Shown here: positions 17,196 through 25,856 of the stretch, one piece after another
Layout: each line of letters starts with the position of its first letter
Numbering within the stretch: position 1 is the first letter of the stretch
Translations under genes and position numbers: made by a program
Notes under the pieces: model-generated
Databases searched by the model: none
Told to the model about the DNA's origin: nothing
What the model saw: the letters and a program-made list of their open reading frames with translations, nothing else
From: Nocardioides immobilis
Lineage (GTDB): Bacteria; Actinomycetota; Actinomycetes; Propionibacteriales; Nocardioidaceae
DNA: 64,000 bases
Assembly (NCBI RefSeq): GCF_003515065.1
Contig: NZ_QXGH01000023.1
Location: 1 to 64,000 of the forward strand
Direction of reading: 5' to 3'

Positions 17196-17635
17196 GCAGG
17201 CGGCTGCTGAGCTGGGCGAGCGGGATCCTGCTCGTGCTCGGCGTCGGCCACGCGGTGGTCTCGGTGATCATCGACTGGTCCCGCGTCGCCGACTGGCTGG
17301 GCGACGGGCTCTGGGCGACGGTTCCGCTCATCCCCGAGCAGACCGTCGACGATCAGGCGGTCGTCGCCGCCTTCTGGGGCGGCGTGGGCAGCTTCGCCGT
17401 ACCTCTGGTCCTGCTCGGCCTGCTGGTGCGACACCTGGCAGCGCGCGGGGTGCCGGTGCCTGCGTGGGTCGGCTGGGGAGTGGCCGGGTGGTGCGTGCTG
17501 GGCGGGATCATGCTGGTGCCGTCGCCGTTCTTCGTCGGCGTGGTCCCGGGCGTGCTGATCGTGCTCGCGGCGCGCGACGACCGGCCGGTCGCTACTGCGC
17601 CAGCGCCCGACCGATCGTCAGTGCCTGGTCGGTAG
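17192..17635 (+). CDS. small four-helix membrane protein (DUF6463-like)
   Basis: 147-aa membrane protein with hydrophobic segments at roughly residues 8-28, 60-80, 92-110 and 112-130. The first two helices are separated by a loop with D-W-S-R-V-A-D-W-L-G-D-G-L-W-A-T. The pattern is that of a small actinobacterial family usually annotated DUF6463 or hypothetical. AGGAGG lies eight bases before the ATG. Its last 44 bp overlap the convergent fadE27, so the C-terminal tail is constrained by two genes. Confidence 0.65.
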   Translation: MSRRLLSWASGILLVLGVGHAVVSVIIDWSRVADWLGDGLWATVPLIPEQTVDDQAVVAAFWGGVGSFAVPLVLLGLLVRHLAARGVPVPAWVGWGVAGWCVLGGIMLVPSPFFVGVVPGVLIVLAARDDRPVATAPAPDRSSVPGR

Positions 17636-18605
17636 CGCCGCCGTACTGGAACTCGAAGCGCTTCGCCGTGGTGAAGAAGCGGTGCGCCTCGCCGTCGAGG
17701 TCGATGCCGACGCCACCGTGCACGTGCACCGTCGTGTGTGCGAGCCGGTGGCCGGCATCGGCCGCCCACAGCTTCGCGACGGCGACCTCGGTGGCAGCGG
17801 GCAGGCCCTGCTCGAGCCGCCACACCGCCTGCCACAGGGTCAGGCGCTGGCCGAGCACGTCGATGAAGCCGTCGGCGAGGCGCTGGGACACCGCTTGGAA
17901 CGTCCCGATCGGACGGCCGAACTGCTCGCGCGTCTTGGCGTACGACGCCGTGAGCGCGAGCGCCCCCTCGGTGACGCCCAGCTGCTCGGCCGCGGCGCAC
18001 ACCGTGAGGAGCTGGCCCAGGCGATGGGGCGACGTCTCGTCACCGATCCGGGTCGCGGGCGTCGCGTCGAACGTGATCAGCGCGGTGACGTCGCCGTCGC
18101 TGGTGTGCTGCGGCTGCCGGTCGACGCTCGCGGCGTCGACCAGGTAGACACCGACGTCGCCGTCGGCCCCGGTTGCCGTGACCAGCAGGGCGTCCGCGGG
18201 CATGCCGGCCCGGACCAGGGTCTTCGTCCCGGTCAGTGCGCCCGAGGCGTCGGCGACCACGGTCGGCGCTGCCGGGAGGTGGTCCCGCTCCTCGGCGACG
18301 GCCGCGGCGTACAACGCCCGATCGGCCGGCTGGCCGACCTGGCCCAGGAACGCGACGCAGGCGCCGTGGACGGCCAGTGGCACCGGGGCGACCGTTCGGC
18401 CGACCTCGACCAGCACCCGGGCCAGCTCGACGAGCCCGAGGTCGGTCCAGTCGAAGGCGTCGCCGAGCGTCGCCCAGAGCTCGCGGTCGAAGCGGTCGCC
18501 GGCAGCCTCGACCGCCTTCATCCGGTCGGGGGTCGCCTTGTCGCGGAGGATCTCGGCCGCGAGGCCGGCGGCCTCGTCCTGCTCAGGGGTGAACAGAAAG
18601 TCCAT
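17592..18605 (-). CDS. fadE27: acyl-CoA dehydrogenase subunit, FadE27-like
   Basis: 337-aa acyl-CoA dehydrogenase of the shorter, diverged type that pairs with a larger subunit in actinobacterial heterotetrameric enzymes. It begins M-D-F-L-F-T-P-E-Q-D-E and contains R-E-Q-F-G-R-P-I-G-T-F-Q-A near residue 225, which is the FAD/partner segment. No FadE26-style catalytic Glu context was seen. In steroid degraders such pairs desaturate side-chain acyl-CoAs. It starts 10 bp after the fadE26 stop and is clearly co-transcribed. The symbol rests on order and resemblance; other alpha2beta2 pairs (FadE28/29, FadE31-33) are alternatives. Confidence 0.72.
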   Translation of the reverse strand: MDFLFTPEQDEAAGLAAEILRDKATPDRMKAVEAAGDRFDRELWATLGDAFDWTDLGLVELARVLVEVGRTVAPVPLAVHGACVAFLGQVGQPADRALYAAAVAEERDHLPAAPTVVADASGALTGTKTLVRAGMPADALLVTATGADGDVGVYLVDAASVDRQPQHTSDGDVTALITFDATPATRIGDETSPHRLGQLLTVCAAAEQLGVTEGALALTASYAKTREQFGRPIGTFQAVSQRLADGFIDVLGQRLTLWQAVWRLEQGLPAATEVAVAKLWAADAGHRLAHTTVHVHGGVGIDLDGEAHRFFTTAKRFEFQYGGATDQALTIGRALAQ

Positions 18606-18615
18606 GCTGGGTCCC

Positions 18616-19803
18616 TTACCTCTTCGCCGCGGGCAGGCCGAGACCCACGTAGCCGATGATGTCGCGCTGGATCTCGTTGGTGCCGCCGCCGAAGGTCATG
18701 ACCAGCGACGAGCGGTGGAACCGCTCGAGCCGGCCGGCGATCGCGGCGCCGGGGGAGTCGGCGGTGATCCCGGCGTGCGGTCCCACCACCTCCATCAGGG
18801 TCCGGTAGACCTCGGTCGCGAGCTCGGAGCCGTAGACCTTCGTGGCCGAGGCCTCGGCGGGCGAGAGCGCCACACCGTGGTCGGCGTCGGCCGCGAGCTT
18901 CCAGTTGATGAGCGACAGCGCCTCGACCCGGGCGTGCGCCCGGCCGAGCGCGATCTGCACCCACTCGGTGTCGATCACCCGCGTGCCGTCCGGGCTGTGG
19001 GTCTCGGTCGCCCAGTCCCGCACCAGCTGCAGCGAGTGGATCAGCGGAGCCGCCGAGGTGAGGGCGACCCGCTCGTGGTTGAGCTGGTTGGTCATCAGCG
19101 CCCAGCCGCCGCCCCTCTCGCCGACCAGGTTGCCCGCGGGCACCCGCACGTCCTCGTAGTAGGTGGCCGAGGTGCCGACGCCGGCGACGGTGTGCACCGG
19201 GGTGTAGGAGAAGCCGGGGGAGTCCGCCGGCACCAGGATCATCGACAGCCCCTTGTGCCGGGGCTGGTCGGGCTCGGTGCGGCAGGCCAGCCAGATCCAG
19301 TCGGCGTACTGGATCAGCGAGGTCCACATCTTCTGGCCGTTGATGACCCACTCGTCGCCCTCGAGCACCGCCTTGGTCTGCAGCGACGCCAGGTCGGTGC
19401 CCGAGCCCGGCTCGGAGTAGCCGATGGAGAAGTGCAGGTCGCCGGCCAGGATCTTCGGGAGGAAGAGCTCCTTCTGCTCCTCGGTGCCGAACCGCATGAT
19501 CGTGGGCCCGACGGTGTTGAGCGTCAGGTAGGGGATCGGTACGCCGGCGACGGCAGCGACGTCGGTGAAGATCAGCTGCTCGATCATCGAGCGGTCCTGC
19601 CCGCCGTACTCCTTCGGCCAGCCGATGCCGAGCCAGCCGTCCTGTCCGATCCGGCGGATGATGTCGCGGTAGACACCGGCCTCGCCGAACTCGCCGGTGG
19701 CGGACGACAGCCCGGCCCGGATCTCGGGGGTGACCAGGTCGGCGAAGTACTCACGGAGCTCTTCGCGCAGCGCGACCTGCTGCGGCTCCAACTCGACGTG
19801 CAC
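18616..19803 (-). CDS. fadE26: acyl-CoA dehydrogenase subunit, FadE26-like
   Basis: 395-aa acyl-CoA dehydrogenase. Hallmarks are F-S-I-G-Y-S-E-P-G-S-G-T-D-L-A-S-L near residues 128-144, Q-K-M-W-T-S-L-I-Q-Y-A-D shortly after, N-Q-L-N-H-E-R-V-A-L near 235 and F-G-G-G-T-N-E-I-Q-R-D-I-I-G near 375. It is strikingly similar to mycobacterial FadE26, which with FadE27 oxidises cholesterol side-chain CoA esters. The GTG at 19803 has AGGAGG four bases upstream. A KstR box 57 bp upstream is shared with divergent kshA. Confidence 0.8.
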   Translation of the reverse strand: MHVELEPQQVALREELREYFADLVTPEIRAGLSSATGEFGEAGVYRDIIRRIGQDGWLGIGWPKEYGGQDRSMIEQLIFTDVAAVAGVPIPYLTLNTVGPTIMRFGTEEQKELFLPKILAGDLHFSIGYSEPGSGTDLASLQTKAVLEGDEWVINGQKMWTSLIQYADWIWLACRTEPDQPRHKGLSMILVPADSPGFSYTPVHTVAGVGTSATYYEDVRVPAGNLVGERGGGWALMTNQLNHERVALTSAAPLIHSLQLVRDWATETHSPDGTRVIDTEWVQIALGRAHARVEALSLINWKLAADADHGVALSPAEASATKVYGSELATEVYRTLMEVVGPHAGITADSPGAAIAGRLERFHRSSLVMTFGGGTNEIQRDIIGYVGLGLPAAKR

Positions 19804-19860
19804 GGCGCCTCCTGTGGCGTGGATCAATCGGGGTGTTCGTTGTCAGACTAGCGGCAAAAC

Positions 19861-19874
19861 TGTAACGTGTTCTA
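19861..19874. promoter_or_regulatory. KstR-type operator between fadE26 and kshA
   Basis: TGTAACGTGTTCTA fits TnnAACnnGTTnnA. It ends one base before the kshA ATG at 19876, leaving no room for a Shine-Dalgarno sequence, so the kshA mRNA is probably leaderless. Confidence 0.85.
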
Positions 19875-19875
19875 C

Positions 19876-21000
19876 ATGAGTGACACCGCCAAGTCCGATG
19901 TGCGCAGCCTCGACCACGGGACGACGCCGCTCCGCTACGCGCGAGGTTGGCACTGCCTCGGGCTCGCCTCGACGTTCGCTGACGGGAAGCCGCACGCGAT
20001 CCACGGGTTCGGCACCAAGCTCGTGGTCTGGCAGGACAGCACGGGCAAGCTCAACGTCCTCGACGGCTACTGCAGGCACATGGGCGGCGACCTCACCCAG
20101 GGCGAGATCAAGGGTGACAACATCGCGTGCCCCTTCCACGACTGGCGGTGGGGTGGCGACGGGAAGTGCAAGGAGATCCCGTACGCGCGCCGGGTCCCGC
20201 TCCGCGCTCGCACGCGCCGCTACGAGACCGCGGTGGTCAACGGCCAGCTGCTGATGTGGAACGACCCGGAGGGGTCGGCGGCCGACCACGACATCCTGCC
20301 GCCCGAGCTCCCGGAGGTGCTGACCGACAAGTACACCCCGTGGTCCTGGCACATCAAGGAGATCAACGGCTCGCACTGCCGGGAGCTGATCGACAACGTC
20401 GCTGACATGGCGCACTTCTACTACGTCCACTTCGCGTTCCCGACGAGCTTCCGCAACATCTTCGAGGGCCACACCGCGACCCAGTTCATGGAGTCGAAGG
20501 GGCGTCCGGACAAGTCCGAGGGTGGCTACAGCGGGGAGGACTCCACGCTCAAGTCGGAGGCCACCTACTTCGGACCGGCGTACATGATCAACTGGCTCGA
20601 GGTCGACTACAAGGGCTTCGTCACCGAGGTCATCCTCATCAACTGCCACATCCCGACCGGGCCGGACTCGTTCACGCTGCAGTACGGCATCAGCGTCCGG
20701 AAGCCGGAGGGTCTCGACGAGAAGACCGTCAACTACATCGCCGAGCGCTACACCGAGTCCTTCGGCGACGGCTTCCTCCAGGACGTCGCCATCTGGGAGA
20801 ACAAGGTCGCGGTCCAGAACCCGCTGTTGTGCGAGGAGGACGGACCCGTCTACCAGCTCCGCCGCTGGTACGAGCAGTTCTACACCGACGTCGCCGAGAT
20901 CAAGCCCGAGATGACCGACCGGTTCGAGTTCGAGGTCGACACCACCCGGGCCAACGAGTTCTGGCACGCCGAGGTAGCCGAGAACCTGGCGAATCGCTGA
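19876..21000 (+). CDS. kshA: 3-ketosteroid 9alpha-hydroxylase, oxygenase component
   Basis: 374-aa Rieske non-haem iron oxygenase that hydroxylates C9 of androst-4-ene-3,17-dione-type substrates (or their CoA esters), opening ring B together with KstD. The Rieske ligands are C66, H68, C85 and H88 in C-R-H-M-G-G-D and C-P-F-H-D-W-R-W. The mononuclear iron motif D-N-V-A-D-M-A-H-F-Y-Y-V-H is near residues 174-186. Residue numbers are nearly those of mycobacterial KshA. The ATG at 19876 is chosen over an in-frame GTG at 19867 that lies inside the operator. The next gene starts inside its stop (TGATG). Confidence 0.93.
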   Translation: MSDTAKSDVRSLDHGTTPLRYARGWHCLGLASTFADGKPHAIHGFGTKLVVWQDSTGKLNVLDGYCRHMGGDLTQGEIKGDNIACPFHDWRWGGDGKCKEIPYARRVPLRARTRRYETAVVNGQLLMWNDPEGSAADHDILPPELPEVLTDKYTPWSWHIKEINGSHCRELIDNVADMAHFYYVHFAFPTSFRNIFEGHTATQFMESKGRPDKSEGGYSGEDSTLKSEATYFGPAYMINWLEVDYKGFVTEVILINCHIPTGPDSFTLQYGISVRKPEGLDEKTVNYIAERYTESFGDGFLQDVAIWENKVAVQNPLLCEEDGPVYQLRRWYEQFYTDVAEIKPEMTDRFEFEVDTTRANEFWHAEVAENLANR

Positions 21001-21299
21001 TGGCTTCCTTCGTCCCCACCTCGGCAGAGACCCTCGAGGAGCAGCGGCTCTACACGCAGGCGCGGCTCATCGAGGTCGCCTGTCTCGACTGCTTGGCGAC
21101 GGTCCAGGTGAAGAAGAATTCCGACCACCAGACGTCGATCCAGTGGACTGCCGAGGCCGTCGCCGCGTGCCCGGAGCTGTGCCGGAGGTCACGTTCCGGT
21201 AGTCGGGACGGACACCGGGGGTGCCCTCGGCTGTTGGCTAGCATCGATGCCGCTGTGGCGGACGGGGTGGTCCAGATCGGCGCCCAAGACGGCTACTGA
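21000..21299 (+). CDS. small Cys-containing protein of the ksh operon (Rv3527-like)
   Basis: 99-aa protein between kshA and kshB, starting in the kshA stop codon. It has C-L-D-C near residues 28-31, then K-K-N-S-D-H-Q-T-S-I-Q-W-T near 38-50, two further cysteines (C-P-E-L-C) and G-C-P near 80, ending S-I-D-A-A-V-A-D-G-V-V. Similar small proteins sit beside kshA in mycobacteria (Rv3527 region), with no assigned function. The cysteine pairs could bind metal or form a small redox module that helps electron transfer or cluster assembly. That role is inferred from position only. Confidence 0.7.
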   Translation: MASFVPTSAETLEEQRLYTQARLIEVACLDCLATVQVKKNSDHQTSIQWTAEAVAACPELCRRSRSGSRDGHRGCPRLLASIDAAVADGVVQIGAQDGY

Positions 21300-21341
21300 G
21301 CCGAAGACCACCCGGCCACGGCCACTGACCTAGGGGAGACG

Positions 21342-22439
21342 TTGGACATCGAGTCCTTTCTGCTGCGCGTCGTCGACATCGTCGACGAGACGGCGGATGC
21401 CCGCTCCATCAGCTTCGAGGTGCCGGCCGACGCGCCGGAGAAGTTCGTCTACAAGCCGGGGCAGTTCCTCACGGTGGCCGTCCCGAGCGACCAGACGGGC
21501 GTCGCCGCGCGGTGCTACTCGTTGTCCAGCAGCCCGCACGACGGCGGCCCGCTGACGGTCACCGTCAAGCGCACCGCCGACGGCTATGCGTCGAACTGGA
21601 TCTGCGACAACCTGAAGGTCGGCGACACGCTGCGGGTGCTGCCTCCGTCGGGGATCTTCACCCCGTCGTCGATCGACGCCGACCTGCTGCTCTTCGCGGG
21701 CGGCAGCGGTGTGACTCCGATCATGTCGATCACCCGCACCGCGTTGTCCGAGGGCAGCGGCAAGATCGTCGTCTTCTACGCCAACCGCGACGAGAGCTCC
21801 GTGATCTTCGGCGATGAGTTCACTCGGCTGGCCGCCGAGAACCCGGACCGGCTGATGGTGATCCACTGGCTGGAGTCGGTCCAGGGCATCCCGTCGCCGG
21901 AGCAGGTCAAGGCCTTCATCCAGCCCTACCTCGGGTACGACGCCTTCGTGTGCGGCCCGGCGCCGTACATGAAGATGGTCACGACCGTGCTGCGTGAGCT
22001 CGAGTTCCCGCGCGACCGGCGGCACCAGGAGAAGTTCGTCTCCCTCGGCGGCAACCCGTTCGGCGACCTGGCCGAGCTGCAGCAGGCCGAGGAGGAGATC
22101 GCGCTCGCGGAGTCAGACGAGGACGGCTCGGCCGCCGACGTGTTCGCGGGCGGTCCGGCCGGACCGGTGAAGGTCGAGGTGGAGCTCGACGGCGCCAGCT
22201 ACACCTTCGACGACTGGGACCCGAAGGTGAAGCTCCTCGACTTCCTCGAGAGCAAGGGCGTGAAGGCGCCGTACTCCTGCCGTGAGGGCGAGTGCTCGGC
22301 CTGCGCGATCCGGTTGATCGAGGGCGAGGTGCGGCTGCTCCACAACGACGTCCTCGACGAGGAGGACCTCGCCGACGGCATCCGGCTCGGCTGTCAGTCG
22401 CTCCCGATGACCGACACGCTCAAGGTCACCTACAGCTGA
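21342..22439 (+). CDS. kshB: 3-ketosteroid 9alpha-hydroxylase, reductase component
   Basis: 365-aa NAD(P)H:ferredoxin-type reductase feeding electrons to KshA. Domains in order: an FAD-binding barrel with R-C-Y-S-L-S-S-S-P near residues 58-66, an NAD-binding domain with F-A-G-G-S-G-V-T-P-I near 120, and a C-terminal plant-type [2Fe-2S] ferredoxin with cysteines 313, 318, 321 and 351. An acidic linker of about 50 residues joins the reductase and ferredoxin parts. The start is a TTG at 21342 supported by AGGGGA five bases upstream; no ATG or GTG fits. A GC-rich palindrome follows the stop. Confidence 0.93.
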   Translation: MDIESFLLRVVDIVDETADARSISFEVPADAPEKFVYKPGQFLTVAVPSDQTGVAARCYSLSSSPHDGGPLTVTVKRTADGYASNWICDNLKVGDTLRVLPPSGIFTPSSIDADLLLFAGGSGVTPIMSITRTALSEGSGKIVVFYANRDESSVIFGDEFTRLAAENPDRLMVIHWLESVQGIPSPEQVKAFIQPYLGYDAFVCGPAPYMKMVTTVLRELEFPRDRRHQEKFVSLGGNPFGDLAELQQAEEEIALAESDEDGSAADVFAGGPAGPVKVEVELDGASYTFDDWDPKVKLLDFLESKGVKAPYSCREGECSACAIRLIEGEVRLLHNDVLDEEDLADGIRLGCQSLPMTDTLKVTYS

Positions 22440-22452
22440 TAGCTCGCGCTGA

Positions 22453-22471
22453 GCCGGCACCTGGTGCCGGC
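22453..22471 (+). terminator. palindromic hairpin after kshB
   Basis: GCCGGCACC and GGTGCCGGC arms are separated by a single T, 13 bp past the kshB stop. It is a strong hairpin without a T tract and a plausible end for the ksh transcript. Confidence 0.45.
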
Positions 22472-22527
22472 CCAGCCCAAGCTAGGCGCCGTACTGCCGG
22501 TCGCCCATCGTCATTGCGAAAGGCTCA

Positions 22528-23550
22528 ATGAACCTGTCCGGGGCGACGTACGCTGCGGCGGTGTCACCAACTTGTCCCCGGTCGCTGCGGATCGTTTCCA
22601 TCATGGCGGCCATGGCTCTGCTCCTCTGCTCGCTGCCTTCCTCAGCGACCGCCGCAGATCCCGACTCGGCAGATGCTGCCGGAAGCGATGAGAACCGCAG
22701 TGCTCCAACGCTCGTGGTTCACCGATACGTCTGGGATCAGCACAGGGCGGGCCGGCGTGGCATTCACTTGCGCTCAGCCCGCATGAACGGCACGGGAGTG
22801 CGAAGGGTGTACGACTCCCGACGGGGGTTCGTCACCGACTTGACTCTGGACCGCGCGGGCCGACGGGTTGCCTTCTCTCCCTGCTGCAACGTGCATGACC
22901 CGGTCCTGGTCGTAGCACGGGTCCGCGGCGGGACTCCGTTGAAGCCGCTCGCCCACCATCCGAAGGTCGATGCAGTCGGCGGCATCGGCTGGTCCCCGAA
23001 CGGCCGTCGTATCGCTTTCGAGGGCACGACGGGCTCGTATCCGGACCGCGTGACATACCTGTGGACCGTGCGTCCGGACGGCACCGGGCTAAGGCCCATC
23101 TACAACTTGGGGTCGGTCGACAACAACCTCTTCATCAACGACGCACTGGCCTGGACGACTGAAGGGATCTTGTTCTCCAACGGTCACAATCTCCGCATGG
23201 TGAAAGGAGGCGAATCCACCCTCGTCCTGCGCCGTGCTCGTTCGGTCCGCATCTCGGGCGATGGCAGTCGGATCATCACTGAGCGATGGCGAAAGAACTC
23301 GCGGTCCGTGTGGATCAGTGCGCCAGACGGAAGCGATCAACATCGGCTCTTCACGCAAGGCGACCCTGTTCGTGTCGCGACGTTCTACGACGTCACCCCC
23401 AACCACGACGCCTCCGCACTGCTGGCATATCGCATGAGTGGCGGCGACGACGGATCCGACGCGATCGTGACATGGCTGACCGAGGCCAGCCCGACCACGG
23501 CGACAGTCGTCGAACCGATCAAGTACGCGCCAACTGCGACTTGGAACTGA
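22528..23550 (+). CDS. secreted TolB-like beta-propeller protein
   Basis: 340-aa exported protein. A signal peptide ends near residue 42 (L-L-L-C-S-L-P-S-S-A-T-A). The mature protein contains TolB/WD-like propeller strands such as L-D-R-A-G-R-R-V-A-F-S-P, G-W-S-P-N-G-R-R-I-A-F-E-G and R-I-S-G-D-G-S-R-I-I. Two adjacent cysteines (C-C) follow the first blade. GAAAGG stands seven bases before the ATG. Third codon positions are visibly richer in A and T than in the flanking genes, suggesting later acquisition. Ligand and role are unknown. It is unlikely to belong to the ksh operon because a hairpin and 88 bp separate them. Confidence 0.7.
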   Translation: MNLSGATYAAAVSPTCPRSLRIVSIMAAMALLLCSLPSSATAADPDSADAAGSDENRSAPTLVVHRYVWDQHRAGRRGIHLRSARMNGTGVRRVYDSRRGFVTDLTLDRAGRRVAFSPCCNVHDPVLVVARVRGGTPLKPLAHHPKVDAVGGIGWSPNGRRIAFEGTTGSYPDRVTYLWTVRPDGTGLRPIYNLGSVDNNLFINDALAWTTEGILFSNGHNLRMVKGGESTLVLRRARSVRISGDGSRIITERWRKNSRSVWISAPDGSDQHRLFTQGDPVRVATFYDVTPNHDASALLAYRMSGGDDGSDAIVTWLTEASPTTATVVEPIKYAPTATWN

Positions 23551-23634
23551 CCTGCCTTTCCGACGTGCGCACAGCGCCTCGCTGAGTGAGCGCCGATGCC
23601 GTCTCGCCCACTTGCCGACTTGCGGAGGGCGGAG

Positions 23635-23823
23635 TCAGACGTTCTGGTGGTGAGTACGACGGTAGGGGTGCTCGTCCCGCACGTACCAAACGATCCAGGC
23701 GACGGGAAAGAACAGCCCCGCTGCCGCGGCCGGCGCCAGGGCCTGTCCACGTCGGCGGGCACCGAGTCCAGTCAGGATCATGAGCGGACCGCAGAGAAGG
23801 ATGACCGCGAGGATGACTGGCAT
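23635..23823 (-). CDS. small two-helix membrane protein
   Basis: 62-aa protein with two hydrophobic segments (residues about 2-20 and 32-48) and a basic/His-rich tail (R-R-T-H-H-Q-N-V). The pattern P-x-A-W-I-V-W-Y-V in the second helix resembles small actinobacterial membrane proteins of the phospholipase-D-nuclease N-terminal type. No clear Shine-Dalgarno precedes the ATG at 23823. It lies 62 bp after the GMC oxidoreductase stop on the same strand and may be the last gene of that operon. Confidence 0.5.
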   Translation of the reverse strand: MPVILAVILLCGPLMILTGLGARRRGQALAPAAAAGLFFPVAWIVWYVRDEHPYRRTHHQNV

Positions 23824-23885
23824 CGCAACAGTGTGCTCGCTTCGCCGCGTGGCGGCCACCGGCACGCCCGCCCAGAGCTGAGCAG

Positions 23886-25826
23886 CTAAGCGAGCCGGTC
23901 GGCGAGACGCGTCGCGTTCATGTAGGCGATCGCCTCGATCGAGATCATCGGGTTGACGCCCGACGACATCGGGAAGCAGGAGGCGTCGGCGACGTAGAGG
24001 CCCGGCAGGTCCCACGTCTGGCCATCGGGATCGGTCGCCGACGTGGCGGGCGAGCCACCCATCCGGGCGGAGCCCATGATGTGGAGCGCCGCGAGCGCGA
24101 GCCGGCCCGGGTCCAGGCCCTCGGCGCGGATGTCCTGCTCGAAGGTCTCCAGCGAGCCGCGGACGCCCGGCTCGTAGCCGACGGTGCGGTGATGGGACGT
24201 GGTGATCCGCCGGGCGCCCGCCGCCTCGGCGATCCGCGCTCCGCCCACGAGGCCCTGGACCAGGTGCTCGGCGTCGTAGCCGGACAGCCGGTAGCGGACC
24301 ACGGGCTCGCCGTCGCGCCCGGTGCGGACGGTGCCGACGGAGTCGCGGTCCCGGAGGATGACGGCGACGCCGAGGCTGTCCCGCAGCTCGTTCATCTGCC
24401 GTCGGAAGGCGTCGGCGCCTCGCCAGCTGACGAACCCGGAGCCGAAGCCAGGGGTGAGGGGCGCGGTCTCGAACAGCACGCCGTACCCGTCGTCGAGATC
24501 GGTGAGCGTGTTGACGTAGCGGCTCTGCATGGCGCCGACCCAGGGCTCGACGACCTCGTCCATCAGGCCCCAGACCGCCGTGGCCGGATGGAGCCTGAGG
24601 TGGCTCCCGACGTTCGGGTTGCGCAGGCCGCTGCGCTGGAGCAGGGCGGGCGTCTGGATCGCACCGGCGGCGGCCACCACGGCCCGGGAGCGGACCGTCA
24701 CCCGGTGGCCCTCGGCGCTCACCGCCTCGACGCCGGTCGCGCGGCCGTTCGCCTGGGTCACCCGGCGCACGGTCACCCCGGTGTAGATCCGGGCGCCGGC
24801 GTCGGCGGCATCGACGAGCCAGGTCTTGGTGACCGACTGCTTGGCACCGAGCCGGCAGCCCATGCCGCAGCGGCCGCACTCGATGCCCTGGTCGCAGCCG
24901 ATCACGTTGCGCGGCATCGCCTCCGAGCTCCAGCCGAGCTTCGTCGCTCCCCGCTCGAGGATCGCGTCGCGCGGCGCCGCGCGGTCGTGATCGGTGTTCA
25001 CCCCGAGTCGCGCGCAGACGGCGTCGAGCGCGGCGCCGTACTCCTCGCCGGCGAACTGCTTCGCGCCGAGGCCCGCCCACTCCTGGCGTACGTGGTCGGG
25101 GGTGCGGAACGACGTCGTGTAGTTGACGACCGTGCCGCCGCCCAGGCCACGGCCCGCGAGCAGGCCGATCTGCCCCTCGGCCGTGGCCTGCGGCGCCAAC
25201 GCGTAGAGGGTGAGGAAGCCGGTCTCCTCGCCTCCGTCGAAGTGCCGCTCGTCGTGGTAGTCACCGGCCTCGAGGACGACGACGTCGAGACCAGCGGCGG
25301 CCAGCACCCCCGCCGCCGTACCGCCGCCGGCGCCCGAGCCGACCACGACCACGTCGCAGGTCAGGTCGGCGTCGGTGCTGGCCCGGAGCGGCGCCAGCGC
25401 CAGGGTCGGTACGGCGTCGGTCGGACCCAGCGGTCCCGGGTAGCCCATCGGGTCCCAGACGGCGGGACCGCCCTTCAGGTAGTAGGGGAGCAGGGCGGCG
25501 CCCTTGAGTGCTCCGAAGAGCGCCCGCTTCGGTGCGGAGCCCGAGTCGGAGAGCGCGAGCAGGAACCGCTCGCGGCCCGCCTGGTCGAGCTGGGAGAACC
25601 GTTGCGCTCGCCCGGTGAGGGCGAGCGCGAGCGGCCGGGTGTCCCACGCCCGGAGCAGCAACCGCAGCTGCCGGACCTCGGGTGCCCGGGGGTTGGCCGC
25701 CGCCACCCGCAGCGCCAGGTCGACGGCACCGACCTCGCTGGCCGCCGGTACCCCGGCTCCGTCGCCCGGAGCGAACGTGTCGCAGATGAGGCGCATCGCC
25801 TCGCGTTCGCGGGCGGTGAAGGTCAT
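23886..25826 (-). CDS. GMC-family FAD oxidoreductase (alcohol oxidase-like)
   Basis: 646-aa flavoprotein. Residues 1-130 form an all-helical leader domain often found on long-chain alcohol oxidase-type GMC enzymes. The FAD-binding motif V-V-V-G-S-G-A-G-G-G-T is near residue 160, G-R-G-L-G-G-G-T-V-V-N near 226 and the C-terminal P-G-L-Y-V-A-D-A-S-C-F-P near 605. A cysteine patch C-x4-C-x2-C-x3-C (Q-G-I-E-C-G-R-C-G-M-G-C) lies near residue 315, as in the plant/bacterial fatty-alcohol oxidase branch. It probably oxidises a lipophilic primary or secondary alcohol. It follows the Baeyer-Villiger gene by 30 bp. Confidence 0.8.
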   Translation of the reverse strand: MTFTAREREAMRLICDTFAPGDGAGVPAASEVGAVDLALRVAAANPRAPEVRQLRLLLRAWDTRPLALALTGRAQRFSQLDQAGRERFLLALSDSGSAPKRALFGALKGAALLPYYLKGGPAVWDPMGYPGPLGPTDAVPTLALAPLRASTDADLTCDVVVVGSGAGGGTAAGVLAAAGLDVVVLEAGDYHDERHFDGGEETGFLTLYALAPQATAEGQIGLLAGRGLGGGTVVNYTTSFRTPDHVRQEWAGLGAKQFAGEEYGAALDAVCARLGVNTDHDRAAPRDAILERGATKLGWSSEAMPRNVIGCDQGIECGRCGMGCRLGAKQSVTKTWLVDAADAGARIYTGVTVRRVTQANGRATGVEAVSAEGHRVTVRSRAVVAAAGAIQTPALLQRSGLRNPNVGSHLRLHPATAVWGLMDEVVEPWVGAMQSRYVNTLTDLDDGYGVLFETAPLTPGFGSGFVSWRGADAFRRQMNELRDSLGVAVILRDRDSVGTVRTGRDGEPVVRYRLSGYDAEHLVQGLVGGARIAEAAGARRITTSHHRTVGYEPGVRGSLETFEQDIRAEGLDPGRLALAALHIMGSARMGGSPATSATDPDGQTWDLPGLYVADASCFPMSSGVNPMISIEAIAYMNATRLADRLA

Positions 25827-25856
25827 GGAGGTGAGGCTAAACCTGTCGGCACCTGG

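Noticed and set aside
19867..19876. In-frame GTG at 19867 as the kshA start
   Set aside because: It lies inside the KstR operator and would add three residues absent from KshA homologues.
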